A DNA stretch of 36,494 bases from Gemmatimonadaceae bacterium (GTDB lineage: Bacteria > Gemmatimonadota > Gemmatimonadetes > Gemmatimonadales > Gemmatimonadaceae). The notes beneath the pieces were generated by a model, which saw only the letters and a list, made by a program, of their open reading frames with translations, did not search any database and was not told the DNA's origin. The position numbers and the translations under genes are program-made. The DNA lies in contig JANYHT010000069.1 of NCBI GenBank assembly GCA_025358925.1, positions 1 through 36,494 on the forward strand. Direction: 5' to 3'. How positions within the stretch are numbered: the first letter of the stretch is position 1; each line of letters begins with the position of its first letter. Positions 15,615 to 25,254 of this stretch are shown here, in pieces.

Positions 15615-16472
15615 GTGTTTATCATCGTAGGGCTCGTGATCGTGATGGGTGCGGTGCTCGGCGGCTATGTCATGGGCCACGGGCATCTCAGTGTGCTCTT
15701 TCAGCCTAACGAGTTTCTGGTGCTCGGTGGTGCTGGCCTAGGCAGCATGATCATTGCGAACCCGGTGTCTGTGTTGAAGGCCTCGGTCAGCCAAACCATG
15801 GGATTGCTAAAGCCAAATCCGTTTAGCGCCACTGCGTACGCGGAGCTGTTGCAGGTACTCTACGATATTTTTCAGAAGGCGCGCAAGGACGGCCTCGTCG
15901 GTTTGGAGTCGCACATCGAGAATCCGGAATCGAGCGATATCTTTCAAAAGTATCCATCGTTCATGGGAAATCATCACGCGGTGTCGCTGTTGTGCGATAC
16001 GCTGAAGGTACTACTGACGGGAACGGTTGAAGATCATAATCTCGCGGAAATTCTCGACGTCGATCTCGAAAAGCATCATCATGAGGCGATGTTAGTACCA
16101 CATGCAATTACGGCCGTAGGCGATGCGATGCCGGGCTTTGGCATCGTGGCCGCCGTGCTTGGCGTCATCATCACTATGGGTGCGATTGGTGGTGCAGCGT
16201 CCGAAATTGGTGAACACGTAGCGGCGGCGCTCGTCGGCACTTTTCTTGGCATTTTGCTCGCGTACGGCGTTTTTAGTCCAATAGCGAAAGCGCTCGAAAA
16301 CCGGATTCACGCCGAGCATGACTACATGTTGTGCGTACGCACGGCGTTGCTGTCATTCGCTCGTGGTGATGCCCCGATGACCGCCGTTGAGTTTGCGCGC
16401 CGCAATGTTGAACCGCACGAACGTCCCAGCTTCGCCGAGCTTGAAGAGCTCACGCGCAAGAAGGCGGCGTAA
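15615..16472 (+). CDS. motA: Flagellar motor stator protein MotA
   Basis: A 285-residue protein with four hydrophobic segments (two near the N-terminus and two at about 170-220). N-terminal GLVIVMGAVLGGYVMGHGHL and then NEFLVLGGAGLGSMII, and the later AMPGFGIVAAVLGVIITMG, match MotA. The large cytoplasmic loop (about 60-160) contains the charged residues that contact FliG. GTG 15615 has AGGA eight bases upstream. The gene forms an operon with motB, two bases apart. Confidence 0.95.
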   Translation: MFIIVGLVIVMGAVLGGYVMGHGHLSVLFQPNEFLVLGGAGLGSMIIANPVSVLKASVSQTMGLLKPNPFSATAYAELLQVLYDIFQKARKDGLVGLESHIENPESSDIFQKYPSFMGNHHAVSLLCDTLKVLLTGTVEDHNLAEILDVDLEKHHHEAMLVPHAITAVGDAMPGFGIVAAVLGVIITMGAIGGAASEIGEHVAAALVGTFLGILLAYGVFSPIAKALENRIHAEHDYMLCVRTALLSFARGDAPMTAVEFARRNVEPHERPSFAELEELTRKKAA

Positions 16473-16474
16473 CC

Positions 16475-17359
16475 ATGGCATCGCGCAATGCAGGGAAGAA
16501 AATCATCATCGTCAAAAAGAAGATCATTGCTGGCGGCGGTCATCACGGCGGCTCGTGGAAAGTTGCGTACGCGGACTTCGTGACAGCCATGATGGCATTC
16601 TTTATGGTGATGTGGATTCTCGGTATGGACGATAAAACCAAGCAGGCAATCGAAGGGTACTTCGCGAACCCCGTCGGCTACAAGAAGGGATACGGCGCTG
16701 GCTCGAGCCCGTTGTCGACCGGGACATCGCCGTCAAACGTGCAGCGTACGCCGTTGCGCATGTTAGTGCGATCGAGTGAACAGCGCACGTTCGAAGCGCT
16801 CAAACAGCAAATTCAAGACAAGCTCGCCAAGAGTGATTCGCTGAAGAAGCTGAACGCACTGGTGGATGTACAAATCACCAACGAAGGCTTGCGGATTGAG
16901 CTCGTTGAGACAGGCGCTGGTGATGTGTATTTTCCGAGTGGGTCTGCGCGCATGAAGTCCGCAACGATGCTCGCGCTACAGCTGATTGGCAGCGAATTGG
17001 CGTTGTTGCAGCATCCCGTCGTACTCGAAGGTCATACAGATGCGGCAAAATTTGGCGTCGACGGCAGCTATGGAAACTGGGAATTGTCGGCGGATCGTGC
17101 GAACGCTGCACGCCGCGTGTTGTTGGGCGCCGGGCTCGGTGAAGGGCGCATTATTGAGGTGCGCGGATACGCGGAGACCAAGCCACGCGTGCCAAATGAC
17201 CCAATGTCTCCGTCAAATCGACGGATCTCAATCTTGTTGCCGTTTAGTCGGCCGCCCGAGGGTGACGGTACTTCAGAAACGCTGGCGGCGTCGAAGGTGG
17301 AAGCGATTTCAACGCCCATCGCGCAGCCAATGCCAGTCTCTTTACCAAAGCAACGGTAG
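16475..17359 (+). CDS. motB: Flagellar motor stator protein MotB
   Basis: A 294-residue protein with a basic N-terminal tail, one membrane helix (about 29-50) and the essential proton-path Asp34 in WKVAYADFVTAMMAFFMVMW. A linker follows, then an OmpA-like peptidoglycan-binding domain (about 150-265) with LEGHTDAAKFG, NWELSADRANAARR and SNRRISILLPF. MotB anchors the stator to the cell wall. Asp and the lack of a sodium-type PomB signature suggest proton use, but this cannot be settled from sequence alone. Confidence 0.95.
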   Translation: MASRNAGKKIIIVKKKIIAGGGHHGGSWKVAYADFVTAMMAFFMVMWILGMDDKTKQAIEGYFANPVGYKKGYGAGSSPLSTGTSPSNVQRTPLRMLVRSSEQRTFEALKQQIQDKLAKSDSLKKLNALVDVQITNEGLRIELVETGAGDVYFPSGSARMKSATMLALQLIGSELALLQHPVVLEGHTDAAKFGVDGSYGNWELSADRANAARRVLLGAGLGEGRIIEVRGYAETKPRVPNDPMSPSNRRISILLPFSRPPEGDGTSETLAASKVEAISTPIAQPMPVSLPKQR

Positions 17360-17379
17360 CACGCCGCAGCGGTGCGTTG

Positions 17380-18726
17380 TCAATCGTTTGATGACGCAGT
17401 TGCGAGTCGCTCGGCCGCCCACGCGGTAGCCTCGCTGTAAATCGCGAGTAGTTCGCCTTGCAGCTGCGCGTTGTTGTTGCATAACGCGTCAACAGCTGCC
17501 CAATCGCCCGCTTCGTACGCGCGCGCCAAGGTGAGCACGTGTGCATGCGGCCCGCTTGTGTGCAACAGCGCATCCCGTACGTCCGGCGCGATCGGAAGTC
17601 GCTCCAGCACGATATGCATTGGGCTGCCCATCAGCACGTCAACCCGCGAGAGCAACCCGACAAGGAATTGCGACGACGGATCGATCGCGCCTCCAAGTGC
17701 CAAGAGTTCGCAGAATCGTCCGCGGATGAGGGCCTGCGTGACCGCTTCGCTGGCGACTGGGCTCTGCGCTGCAACGGAGGCGACAATCATCACCATCATC
17801 CAACGCGAGAGCGCTTGGCGGCCGATCAAACGAATCGCGTGTCCAATCGATTCGACCGAGCGTGCTCCGAACGACGCGGAATTCACTATGCGCAAGAGCG
17901 CGAACGACAACGCAGGGTGTGACTGGAACGCGTCTTCAAGTGCGCCATCCAACACGTCGGGGTTGCCGAGCAACGACACGATACTGAACATGGTCGATTG
18001 CTGGACAGACATGGCGCGACCATTCACCGTTTCTGGCCGACTAAACACGTAACCTTGAAATAGCGTGCAGCCGAGTTCTGTACTGAGGGCGCGCATCTCC
18101 AATGTTTCGACCCGTTCGGCGAGCAGTGTGAGCCCGCGGTTGCGAACGCGCGCGAGTCGTCGTTCGAGTTCGCTGCGCGTGGCGCCGAGCACGTCGAGTT
18201 TGATGATCTTGACGAAGGGCAGCAATGCGTCAAGTGAAGGTCTTCCATCGTAGTCATCGAGCGCGAGCGTGTATCCGTCGGCCACGGCGCGCGCGCACGC
18301 GTCAATGATTGCGGGCTCGGCCTCGATGGATTCCAGCAATTCGATCACCACCTCTGCAGGATCAAAGATCTTGTGCAGCTCGCCCAATAAATGTTCGCGT
18401 GTGATGTTGACATACGCGATATGTCCGCTGGTTAGTCGATCAAGGCCGATTGACACGACCGCGTGCAACGCCGTATCGCTGCACATCGCGGCGGCGGAAA
18501 TCGGCCCTGAATCGGTGGCGTGCTGACTTGCGCGATAGAGCAGTTCGTACGCGACACGCCGATCGCCGACGTCAAAGATGGGCTGACGGGCGATGAAGAC
18601 ATCGTGGGCGATCTGTGACGGAGTCTCTTCGGTCAAGGGGTCGATTGGATCAGTTTGATCAGATTGACACGCGATATCGCGGGCAGATGGAGAAATCGGA
18701 CGATAGCCTCTACGGTTGACGAGCAC
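17380..18726 (-). CDS. EAL-HDOD domain signalling protein
   Basis: A 448-residue cytoplasmic protein of the YuxH/CdgJ architecture: EAL domain at about 42-235 and HDOD domain at about 240-440. Residues typical of EAL enzymes mostly persist: E61 (ELL in place of EAL), N107, E129 (ELLE), D157-D158, K176, E204 (AERVE) and Q224 (QGY). Whether it degrades cyclic di-GMP is uncertain because the EAL, DDF and AEG motifs are altered. CdgJ of Vibrio affects motility. GTG 18726 is the assumed start; no strong ribosome site is seen. It converges with motB and diverges from the ABC gene. Confidence 0.88.
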   Translation of the reverse strand: MLVNRRGYRPISPSARDIACQSDQTDPIDPLTEETPSQIAHDVFIARQPIFDVGDRRVAYELLYRASQHATDSGPISAAAMCSDTALHAVVSIGLDRLTSGHIAYVNITREHLLGELHKIFDPAEVVIELLESIEAEPAIIDACARAVADGYTLALDDYDGRPSLDALLPFVKIIKLDVLGATRSELERRLARVRNRGLTLLAERVETLEMRALSTELGCTLFQGYVFSRPETVNGRAMSVQQSTMFSIVSLLGNPDVLDGALEDAFQSHPALSFALLRIVNSASFGARSVESIGHAIRLIGRQALSRWMMVMIVASVAAQSPVASEAVTQALIRGRFCELLALGGAIDPSSQFLVGLLSRVDVLMGSPMHIVLERLPIAPDVRDALLHTSGPHAHVLTLARAYEAGDWAAVDALCNNNAQLQGELLAIYSEATAWAAERLATASSND

Positions 18727-18777
18727 GATACTTCTTTCATCACGAGGATATGCGCTTGCAACGATACCGGGAGCGAT

Positions 18778-19518
18778 GTGATCGACGTTGAAAATTATAC
18801 AAAACTGTACGGCGAGACGGTGGCTGTGCGCTCGCTGTCCTTTACTGTGCAGCCGGGCGATGTGCTGGGGTTGGTCGGACCGAACGGCGCTGGGAAGACG
18901 ACGACGCTGCGCGCGATGGCGGGCATTTTGCAGCCCACGTCGGGTTCAATTCGCATTGGCGGGATCGATCTCTCGAAAGATCCGGTTGGCGCGAAAGCGC
19001 GTCTCGCGTTCATTCCGGATGAACCACAACTCTTTGACTATCTCACCGTTGCCGAGCATTTGCAGTTCGTGGCGCGACTGTATGGCGTGACGGACGCAGG
19101 GCCGCGCATCCCTGTGCTGCTTGAGGAGTTGGAGCTCACGGCGAAACGTGACGCGCTTCCCACGGAGCTCTCACGCGGCATGAAGCAAAAGTTAGCCATC
19201 GCGTGTGGTCTGTTGCATCGTCCTGCGGTGTTGCTTCTGGACGAACCGCTCACTGGACTTGATCCGGTGGGGATCCGTCGCATGAAGGAGACTATTGCGG
19301 CGCGGGCGCGCGAGGGCACCGCGGTGATTCTGAGCTCGCACCTGTTGCACTTGGTGGAAGAGCTGTGCACGCGCCTGCTCGTCATCCGTCTTGGAGAAAG
19401 TGTCGCGTTTGGTACGATCGCGGATATTGTGGCGGCGCGTCCGGCGCTTGCGGGTCGTTCGCTCGAAGAAATATTTCTCGCATTAACGGGTGACGAATCG
19501 TCGTCAACATCCACGTGA
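18778..19518 (+). CDS. ABC transporter ATP-binding protein
   Basis: A 246-residue ATPase subunit. Walker A GPNGAGKTTT lies near 39-48, the signature LSRGMKQKLAIA near 137-148, Walker B VLLLDEPLTGLDP near 155-167, and an H-loop SSHLLH near 191-196. GTG 18778 is chosen because GGGAG lies five bases upstream and the usual family start VIDVENYTKLYG follows; the frame is open further upstream. It belongs to the multidrug/ABC-2 exporter group by sequence style. The stop overlaps the permease start (GTGA), so the two form one transporter. Confidence 0.95.
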   Translation: MIDVENYTKLYGETVAVRSLSFTVQPGDVLGLVGPNGAGKTTTLRAMAGILQPTSGSIRIGGIDLSKDPVGAKARLAFIPDEPQLFDYLTVAEHLQFVARLYGVTDAGPRIPVLLEELELTAKRDALPTELSRGMKQKLAIACGLLHRPAVLLLDEPLTGLDPVGIRRMKETIAARAREGTAVILSSHLLHLVEELCTRLLVIRLGESVAFGTIADIVAARPALAGRSLEEIFLALTGDESSSTST

Positions 19519-21329
19519 CACTGTACTCTGATCCATCGCTCGTCGTAGAACGATCAACATGGCCGGACGACGCCTCGCGTCGAACACCGTCCCCCGTGTC
19601 AGCGCTGCGTTTTCTGTATGCGCGCACGGTGACCAATCGACTGCGCGCACAACTCGCGCGTGCGCGCAGTCCGCGCTACCTCGTGGCTGTCGTACTGGGG
19701 GTGCTGTATTTATGGTGGGCGCTCTTCCGTAACGCACGGCTCGGCGGTGGGCCGCTGGCTAGCATCGTGCGCGCCGAAACAGCGATTCCCGTCTTCGCGC
19801 TGTTTGCGTTGCTGTCCGCCGCGCGCTGGTGGCTTTTTGGGTCGGATCGTAGTGCGTTAGCGTTCACGCCCGCCGAGGTACAATTCCTGTTTCCGGCACC
19901 AGTTTCGCGGCGCGCGTTGGTGCAGGCAAAGCTTGTTCGCACGCAACTCGCCATACTGCTCAACACATTGATTTGGTCGGTGCTGCTTCGCGGTGGTGGA
20001 GGCTCGCTCGCCGGTTGGCGTCGCGGTCTGGCACTGTGGGTGGTGTTTTCCGTGTTGGCTTTGCATCGACTTGGTGCCTCAATCGTTCGCGCGAATGCAT
20101 TAGAGCATGAAGGGGCGGGACGTCGGCGCAGCGTGCTTCCGATATTGGTGTTCGGTGCGATGATTAGCGCCGTCGTGGCAGGTCTTATACTCGAGCTTCC
20201 CGTCCTGCGCGCCGCAACGCAGGATGGCATGCGGAGTGTCATCACCGCAGTCTTGGCCACACTGCAACGGCCATTACCTTCCATCGCGCTGTGGCCCGCG
20301 CGCGTCGTGCTTGAGCCAGTCTTTGTCACAACGGCGTCGATGTGGTTTCGCACGATTCCAATTGCACTCGGGATTTTATTGCTGCACTACTTCTGGGTGA
20401 TTCGCCTCGATGCAGCCTTCGAGGAAGCAGCGTTGGAGGCCACGCAGCATCGCGCGGATCGTCTCTTGCGCATTCGTTCGTCGCAGTTGGGGAAATCGCG
20501 TTCACGCAAAGGGAAGCTTGCACGCATTCCATCATTGGCGTTGACGGGTCGACCCGAAGTGGCCATTGCGTGGAAGAATTTCGCGGCTGCCGTCCGCGGC
20601 GGCGCGTGGCGCACACAACTCATCATTTTCACTGGCGGCTTGATCGTGTTGGCCATTGCGACACGTTCGTCATCGGCTAAGGCAGGCGATGTATTTCTTG
20701 GCGTGACCGCAGCGTGGGGCGTGATGTTGCTCTTTTTGGGGCCGCTCTGGATGCGGTTTGATTTGCGACTCGACTTGCGACGTCTCTCGATACTGAAGAC
20801 GTGGCCGTTGCCGGGTCATCGCATCGTCGCGGCCGAGATTGCTGGGGTGACGCTGCTGCACTCCATCACCGTCTGGTCGTTGATGTCGGTGCCAATCGTG
20901 ATGCTGCTGATCAATCCTGAATTGTGGGAAAGCAGCGGCGCGACGATACCGATGATGGTGGCCATTGCGATCGCTGTGCCGGTCTTTAACGCGCTGATGT
21001 TCACCGTCCAGAACGGCACCGTGTTGCTGTTTCCGGCGTGGGTGCGACTTGGTACAGAAGCGCGCGGCTTTGAAACGATGGGGCAAAATTTGCTCACGAC
21101 GGGTGCAACATCGTTAGTGGCGGCGGTTGCGCTTGTGTTTCCTGTTGGACTTGGCGCACTTATCGTTTGGCTGAGTAGCACGCTCGACACGGCACTTGGC
21201 AGTTGGGCCATCGTGTTCGGCACCGTGATGGGCTGTGTCGTGTTGGCCGTGGAGATGTGGCCGGTGATCCTTTGGCTCGGCACGGTGTTTGATCGCACCG
21301 ATATCAGTGATCTCGCGCCGGGCAACTGA
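19515..21329 (+). CDS. ABC exporter membrane subunit
   Basis: A 604-residue membrane protein with about ten hydrophobic segments spread over residues 50-590. It resembles the large putative ABC exporter family (PF16962-like), which pairs with a separate ATPase. A soluble basic loop lies at about 295-350 with RIRSSQLGKSRSRKGK. The GTG start overlaps the ATPase stop. The substrate cannot be inferred; no maturation or immunity gene is adjacent. Confidence 0.85.
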   Translation: MTLYSDPSLVVERSTWPDDASRRTPSPVSALRFLYARTVTNRLRAQLARARSPRYLVAVVLGVLYLWWALFRNARLGGGPLASIVRAETAIPVFALFALLSAARWWLFGSDRSALAFTPAEVQFLFPAPVSRRALVQAKLVRTQLAILLNTLIWSVLLRGGGGSLAGWRRGLALWVVFSVLALHRLGASIVRANALEHEGAGRRRSVLPILVFGAMISAVVAGLILELPVLRAATQDGMRSVITAVLATLQRPLPSIALWPARVVLEPVFVTTASMWFRTIPIALGILLLHYFWVIRLDAAFEEAALEATQHRADRLLRIRSSQLGKSRSRKGKLARIPSLALTGRPEVAIAWKNFAAAVRGGAWRTQLIIFTGGLIVLAIATRSSSAKAGDVFLGVTAAWGVMLLFLGPLWMRFDLRLDLRRLSILKTWPLPGHRIVAAEIAGVTLLHSITVWSLMSVPIVMLLINPELWESSGATIPMMVAIAIAVPVFNALMFTVQNGTVLLFPAWVRLGTEARGFETMGQNLLTTGATSLVAAVALVFPVGLGALIVWLSSTLDTALGSWAIVFGTVMGCVVLAVEMWPVILWLGTVFDRTDISDLAPGN

Positions 21330-21416
21330 ACGCGTACCTCGCACTACCGTGCATGCGGTCCCGTGTCTAACCTGCCGATCGGCCGACCATTCTGACCACC
21401 ACGTTACGTTCTAAGT

Positions 21417-22031
21417 ATGCCGCCTGAAGATTTCGAGATCCCGGATGGAAATCCGCTGGGTGACCACGACGACAGTGATGCAAAACCCGCCGTGTTTGTC
21501 ACGACGCGCGAGCCTATTGCCATTTTAGTATCTCGGCTCGATGAACCGCGTGCGCCGGAGTCGTCGGCACTCGCGGCGTATATCGGCGGACGACTCATCG
21601 CACGCAGCGCGATGGCGCCAGAAGCGATCGAACGACTGCTTGAACTTCGTCTCTTCGAGGAGCCCATTCCGCTCGGCCTCTTTGCGTACGAGGCGGCGCC
21701 CGGCTTGCAGTGCCGACTCTTCGCGTTGATTCCGCGAACGGCGATGGACGCCAACGCGCACGCGTCAGAACCGTGGAAGGAAAGTGTGCCGAGTTACGAG
21801 GCAGCACGCGATGCGGAGCCAGACGATGAGGACGATGATGATAGCGACGATGCGGAGCCGGCACCGTTTGAGACCATTCTACTCGGCCACATCGTGCGCT
21901 TTGATAAAGATCGCCGACATCCAGATGACCTTGCGGCGGAGGCCGTCGACATTTTGCAGCGCATCATTCACGGTGCGGAACTGGAAGACGCGGATCGGAA
22001 AGCGATCGATGATTTATTGGGGTCGTTGTAA
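21417..22031 (+). CDS. Acidic hypothetical protein
   Basis: A 204-residue soluble protein that is not recognised. The N-terminal two thirds (about 25-110) look globular, with TREPIAILVSRLDEP and RTAMDANA. A low-complexity acidic run of Asp/Glu lies at about 134-147 and a helical tail follows (LAAEAVDILQRIIHGAELEDADRKAIDD, in parts). No signal peptide or membrane helix is seen. It stands alone, 87 bases after the ABC exporter, and converges with rmuC. The function is unknown. Confidence 0.65.
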   Translation: MPPEDFEIPDGNPLGDHDDSDAKPAVFVTTREPIAILVSRLDEPRAPESSALAAYIGGRLIARSAMAPEAIERLLELRLFEEPIPLGLFAYEAAPGLQCRLFALIPRTAMDANAHASEPWKESVPSYEAARDAEPDDEDDDDSDDAEPAPFETILLGHIVRFDKDRRHPDDLAAEAVDILQRIIHGAELEDADRKAIDDLLGSL

Positions 22032-22155
22032 TGCCTCGTGATCGTACTACATTCGGCACTTGAACGTCAGAACAACTGTCGGCCAAACAGCAACTGCTGA
22101 CCGAGAATTTCGCGAATCCGCCAAAAAACAGTAACATCCTTTTTGTGGTTCGCTG

Positions 22156-22192
22156 TATCCGTGAGGTATCCGTTGCAGCCACTCATATCCGT
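22156..22192 (+). repeat. Three TATCCGT direct repeats in a convergent gap
   Basis: TATCCGT occurs at 22156-22162, 22167-22173 and 22186-22192, in the 186-base space between two convergent genes (22032-22217). Spacing is 11 and 19 bases. The gap shows no clear terminator or gene. The repeats may be chance. Confidence 0.4.
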
Positions 22193-22217
22193 GTCCCGTC
22201 GTTGCGGTTGATTCTTG

Positions 22218-23363
22218 TCACACCACCTCTTCTCGCACCACCGTGTGCACCAACATCGGTGTCTTGAGCGCGCCTCCATCTGCACCCAATTCACCCAGCT
22301 TGCGCGCACTCACCAACACGCGCGATTCCAGTCCACCAATGGCGCGATTGTATGCGCTCACCGCGCGCTGCAACCCTTTGCCAACGTCGCCGAGCTGCTC
22401 GTCAAACGCCACGAGGCGTTCTTGTAATTCACGAGCGAGGGCGACAATACGACCGGCATCCTCTGTCGCGCGTTCTTGTCGCCAACCGAAGGCGGTTGCT
22501 TTGAGCAAGGCGATGAGCGTCGTGGGCGTTGCCAGTAATACACGCTCGCTCATCGCTACTTCCAGCAGCGATGGATCGGCCTCAAGCGCCGCGGCGAAAA
22601 ATGCTTCCCCGGGCAAGAACAACACGACGAAATCGGGTGCGTCGTCGAATTGCGCCCAATATTTCTTTGCCGACAAGCGCTGCACATGGTTGCGGACGTG
22701 CGCCGCGTGTTCGACGAGTCGTGCAGTGCGCGTTCGATCATCGATCGCACCCGTCGCTTCGAGATACGCCGTGAGCGGTGCCTTTGCGTCGACGACAATA
22801 CGACGATTGCCCGGCAAGCGCACCACTACATCCGGACGCTGGACACCGTCCTCATTTCGCACGGTGACTTGCGGTTCGAAATCGCAGTACGCAAGCATTC
22901 CCGCCAGCTCGCATACACGTCGCAATTGCAACTCACCCCACTGGCCACGCACCGTGGGCGCGCGCAGCGCTTGCGACAGCTGTTGCGTCTCGCGTCGTAA
23001 CGATTCACCGGCCAGCGCTACAGCATCGAGACGTTCGCCAATCGCACCCGCCGTGCGCGCCTGCGCGCGCCCCATCTGACCGAGTACATCATCGTACCGT
23101 GCAAGCGTTTCGCGAATCGGTGCCAGCAACTCCGCCACGTTGCCGTGTCGCAACGTGAGTGCTGCCTCGGCTTCGTGACGCCCGAGGGATTCGCGCAGCG
23201 GCGCCAAGTCGGCGCTGGCGCGAGCCGTCGCATCGCTCGATGCGCGTGCTATCTCGGACACGAGCAGTCGTTGATGCACGAGCCACGTCAGCACCACACC
23301 GCACAACAATCCAAGCACGAGCGCTCCCACAACGATCAGAACCAGCGAGAGCGATACGTCCAT
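22218..23363 (-). CDS. rmuC: DNA recombination protein RmuC family
   Basis: A 381-residue protein with an N-terminal membrane helix (about 4-26), a long coiled coil (about 30-130) and the RmuC nuclease-like domain: VRGQWGELQLRRVCELAGM (about 136-154), IVVDAKAPLTAYLEA (about 190-204), then FLPGEAFFAAALE and VLLATPTTLIALLK. RmuC is thought to limit inverted-repeat rearrangements. ATG 23363 is chosen because it starts with the membrane helix; the upstream open frame would overlap cysK's end region. It is last in the minus-strand run and 49 bases from cysK. Confidence 0.92.
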   Translation of the reverse strand: MDVSLSLVLIVVGALVLGLLCGVVLTWLVHQRLLVSEIARASSDATARASADLAPLRESLGRHEAEAALTLRHGNVAELLAPIRETLARYDDVLGQMGRAQARTAGAIGERLDAVALAGESLRRETQQLSQALRAPTVRGQWGELQLRRVCELAGMLAYCDFEPQVTVRNEDGVQRPDVVVRLPGNRRIVVDAKAPLTAYLEATGAIDDRTRTARLVEHAAHVRNHVQRLSAKKYWAQFDDAPDFVVLFLPGEAFFAAALEADPSLLEVAMSERVLLATPTTLIALLKATAFGWRQERATEDAGRIVALARELQERLVAFDEQLGDVGKGLQRAVSAYNRAIGGLESRVLVSARKLGELGADGGALKTPMLVHTVVREEVV

Positions 23364-23412
23364 CAGCGATGCCGTTCCAACCACCACGGCACGCCAACGA
23401 AACACACCGCTT

Positions 23413-24330
23413 TCATACGGGGAACAAGCCGTCGATGGACAGATATCGTTCGCCCGTGTCATAACAGAACGTCAACACGCGCGCACCGTCAGCCATTTCT
23501 GGAATTTTTTGCGCGACCGCCGACAACGATGCACCGCTCGAAATACCAATGAAAATGCCTTCTTCCTTCGCGGCGCGCTGCGTGTAAGTGAAGGCGTCTT
23601 CTTCGGTCACCTGAATCGTGCCATCGAGCGTATCGCGATGCAGGTTGTTGGGAATGAAGCCTGCGCCAACGCCCTGAATTTTGTGCGGGCTGTGCGTGCC
23701 GCCGCTAATGATGGGCGACTTCGCGGGCTCCACGGCAAACGACTTGAGTGTCGGAAAATGCTTCTTGAGTTCTTCGCTACAGGCCGTCATATGACCGCCC
23801 GTGCCGACACCGGTAATGAGGTAGTCAAGTCCATCAGGAAAATCCGCAAGAATTTCCGGAACGGTGGTCTCGACGTGCGCACGAATGTTGGCGGGATTGT
23901 CGAACTGTTGCGGCATCCACGAATTGGGCGTTGCGGCAATGAGTTCACCCGCGCGTTCAATGGCGCCCTTCATTCCTTTCTCGCGCGGCGTGAGATCAAA
24001 CGTGGCACCATATGCGGCCATGATGCGTCGACGTTCGATTGACATGGACTCGGGCATCACCAACACCAGTTTGTATCCCTTCACCGCCGCGACCATCGCC
24101 AGCCCAATACCCGTATTGCCAGATGTCGGCTCGATGATGACACTGTCCTTATTCAGCAACCCGCGCTGCTCCGCGTCCTCGATCATCGCCAAGGCAATTC
24201 GATCTTTAATACTCGCCCCAGGATTCGCGCGTTCGAGCTTCATCCATACCTGCACGCGCGGATCGAAGAGTCGCTGCATCCGCACGTGCGGCGTATTGCC
24301 GATGGTGTCGAGAATCGTGTTGGCACGCAT
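23413..24330 (-). CDS. cysK: Cysteine synthase (O-acetylserine sulfhydrylase)
   Basis: A 305-residue PLP enzyme that makes cysteine from O-acetylserine and sulfide. The PLP lysine is K42 in PGASIKDR; the substrate loop TSGNTG is at 69-74; GTGGH of the phosphate-binding loop is near 176-180 and SSGAS near 262-266. Length is normal. The ATG is preceded by a GGAGCGAG stretch. cysE lies 39 bases upstream in the same operon, so both final steps of cysteine synthesis are encoded together. Confidence 0.96.
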   Translation of the reverse strand: MRANTILDTIGNTPHVRMQRLFDPRVQVWMKLERANPGASIKDRIALAMIEDAEQRGLLNKDSVIIEPTSGNTGIGLAMVAAVKGYKLVLVMPESMSIERRRIMAAYGATFDLTPREKGMKGAIERAGELIAATPNSWMPQQFDNPANIRAHVETTVPEILADFPDGLDYLITGVGTGGHMTACSEELKKHFPTLKSFAVEPAKSPIISGGTHSPHKIQGVGAGFIPNNLHRDTLDGTIQVTEEDAFTYTQRAAKEEGIFIGISSGASLSAVAQKIPEMADGARVLTFCYDTGERYLSIDGLFPV

Positions 24331-24369
24331 GTGCTGCTCGCTCCGTTCAGTAAGGTGTGTACTCTATAC

Positions 24370-25212
24370 TCAAATATGAAATTCGAGCCCATCGTCATCA
24401 GACGGTCGTTGCTCGACACGACTGCTAAACTGCACAACAGATCGCGGTGGTACCGACGCCGTGAGCCACACGTTGCCGCCGATAATCGATCCTTCCCCAA
24501 CCACCGTGTCGCCGCCTAAAATTGTCGCGTTCGCGTAGATCACTACATCGCTCTCAATCGTCGGATGTCGCTTGCGACTGGCATACCGTTTGCTCACCGC
24601 CAGTGCACCGAGTGTCACGCCTTGGTAAATGCGCACGCGTTCGCCAATGGTGCTGGTTTCACCAATCACAACGCCGGTTCCGTGGTCGATAGCAAAACCT
24701 TGACCGATGGTAGCGCCCGGATGAATGTCGATGCCCGTTTCACCATGCGCCCACTCCGACAACAAGCGCGGGAAGAGCGGTACATCGAGTTGATATAACT
24801 CGTGTGCGAAGCGATGCACGGCCGTCGCGAGAAAACCGGGATACGCGAGCACGACTTCTTCCATACTCTCCGCGGCCGGGTCGACCGCAAGAATCGCCTG
24901 CGCGTCAGCCAGCAACGCCACGTGCACGGCCGAGAGTTTGTCGAGAAATGCCGACGTTACGTGCGCAGCATTTTCCACGAGTGGCAAAATCGCCTCATGC
25001 AACAGCGCTGCAATTTTCTGTGCATCCTCGCGTACCGAACCCGGCGCAATACGCTCGCTACGCGCGAATTGCGGAAACAAGAATGCGAGCGTGCGCAGCG
25101 CGAAATCCTCCGCCATTGCGCGCATAGGCCGTGGTGCAGCAAGCGACAGCCGCTCCTCGGCCAAAACGTCAACAAACGTGGACCACGACGGCGACAACGG
25201 CAGATCGGCCAT
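24370..25212 (-). CDS. cysE: Serine O-acetyltransferase
   Basis: A 280-residue enzyme forming O-acetylserine from serine and acetyl-CoA. The C-terminal left-handed beta-helix has hexapeptide repeats starting at IDIHPGATIGQGF and including VVIGETSTIGERVRIYQGVTLG and ATILGGDTVVGEGSIIGGN (quoted in parts). The active-site His is expected in the AIDHGTG segment. ATG 25212 was chosen for a normal start (MADLPLSP); the frame is open to 25254. The long N-terminal helical part fits the EpsC/SAT type. It is the neighbour of cysK and a methyltransferase. Confidence 0.93.
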   Translation of the reverse strand: MADLPLSPSWSTFVDVLAEERLSLAAPRPMRAMAEDFALRTLAFLFPQFARSERIAPGSVREDAQKIAALLHEAILPLVENAAHVTSAFLDKLSAVHVALLADAQAILAVDPAAESMEEVVLAYPGFLATAVHRFAHELYQLDVPLFPRLLSEWAHGETGIDIHPGATIGQGFAIDHGTGVVIGETSTIGERVRIYQGVTLGALAVSKRYASRKRHPTIESDVVIYANATILGGDTVVGEGSIIGGNVWLTASVPPRSVVQFSSRVEQRPSDDDGLEFHI

Positions 25213-25254
25213 GAGCCCTAACGCAAAAGAAGATGAAAGTCGAATTCTACACAA

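Noticed and set aside
17360-17379. Possible terminator between motB and the EAL-HDOD gene
   Set aside because: The nearby GC-rich repeat pairs poorly and lacks a T-run.
22243-23079. A 278-codon plus-strand frame opposite rmuC
   Set aside because: It is low in typical protein features and Ser/Arg-rich; rmuC on the other strand has clear family motifs.
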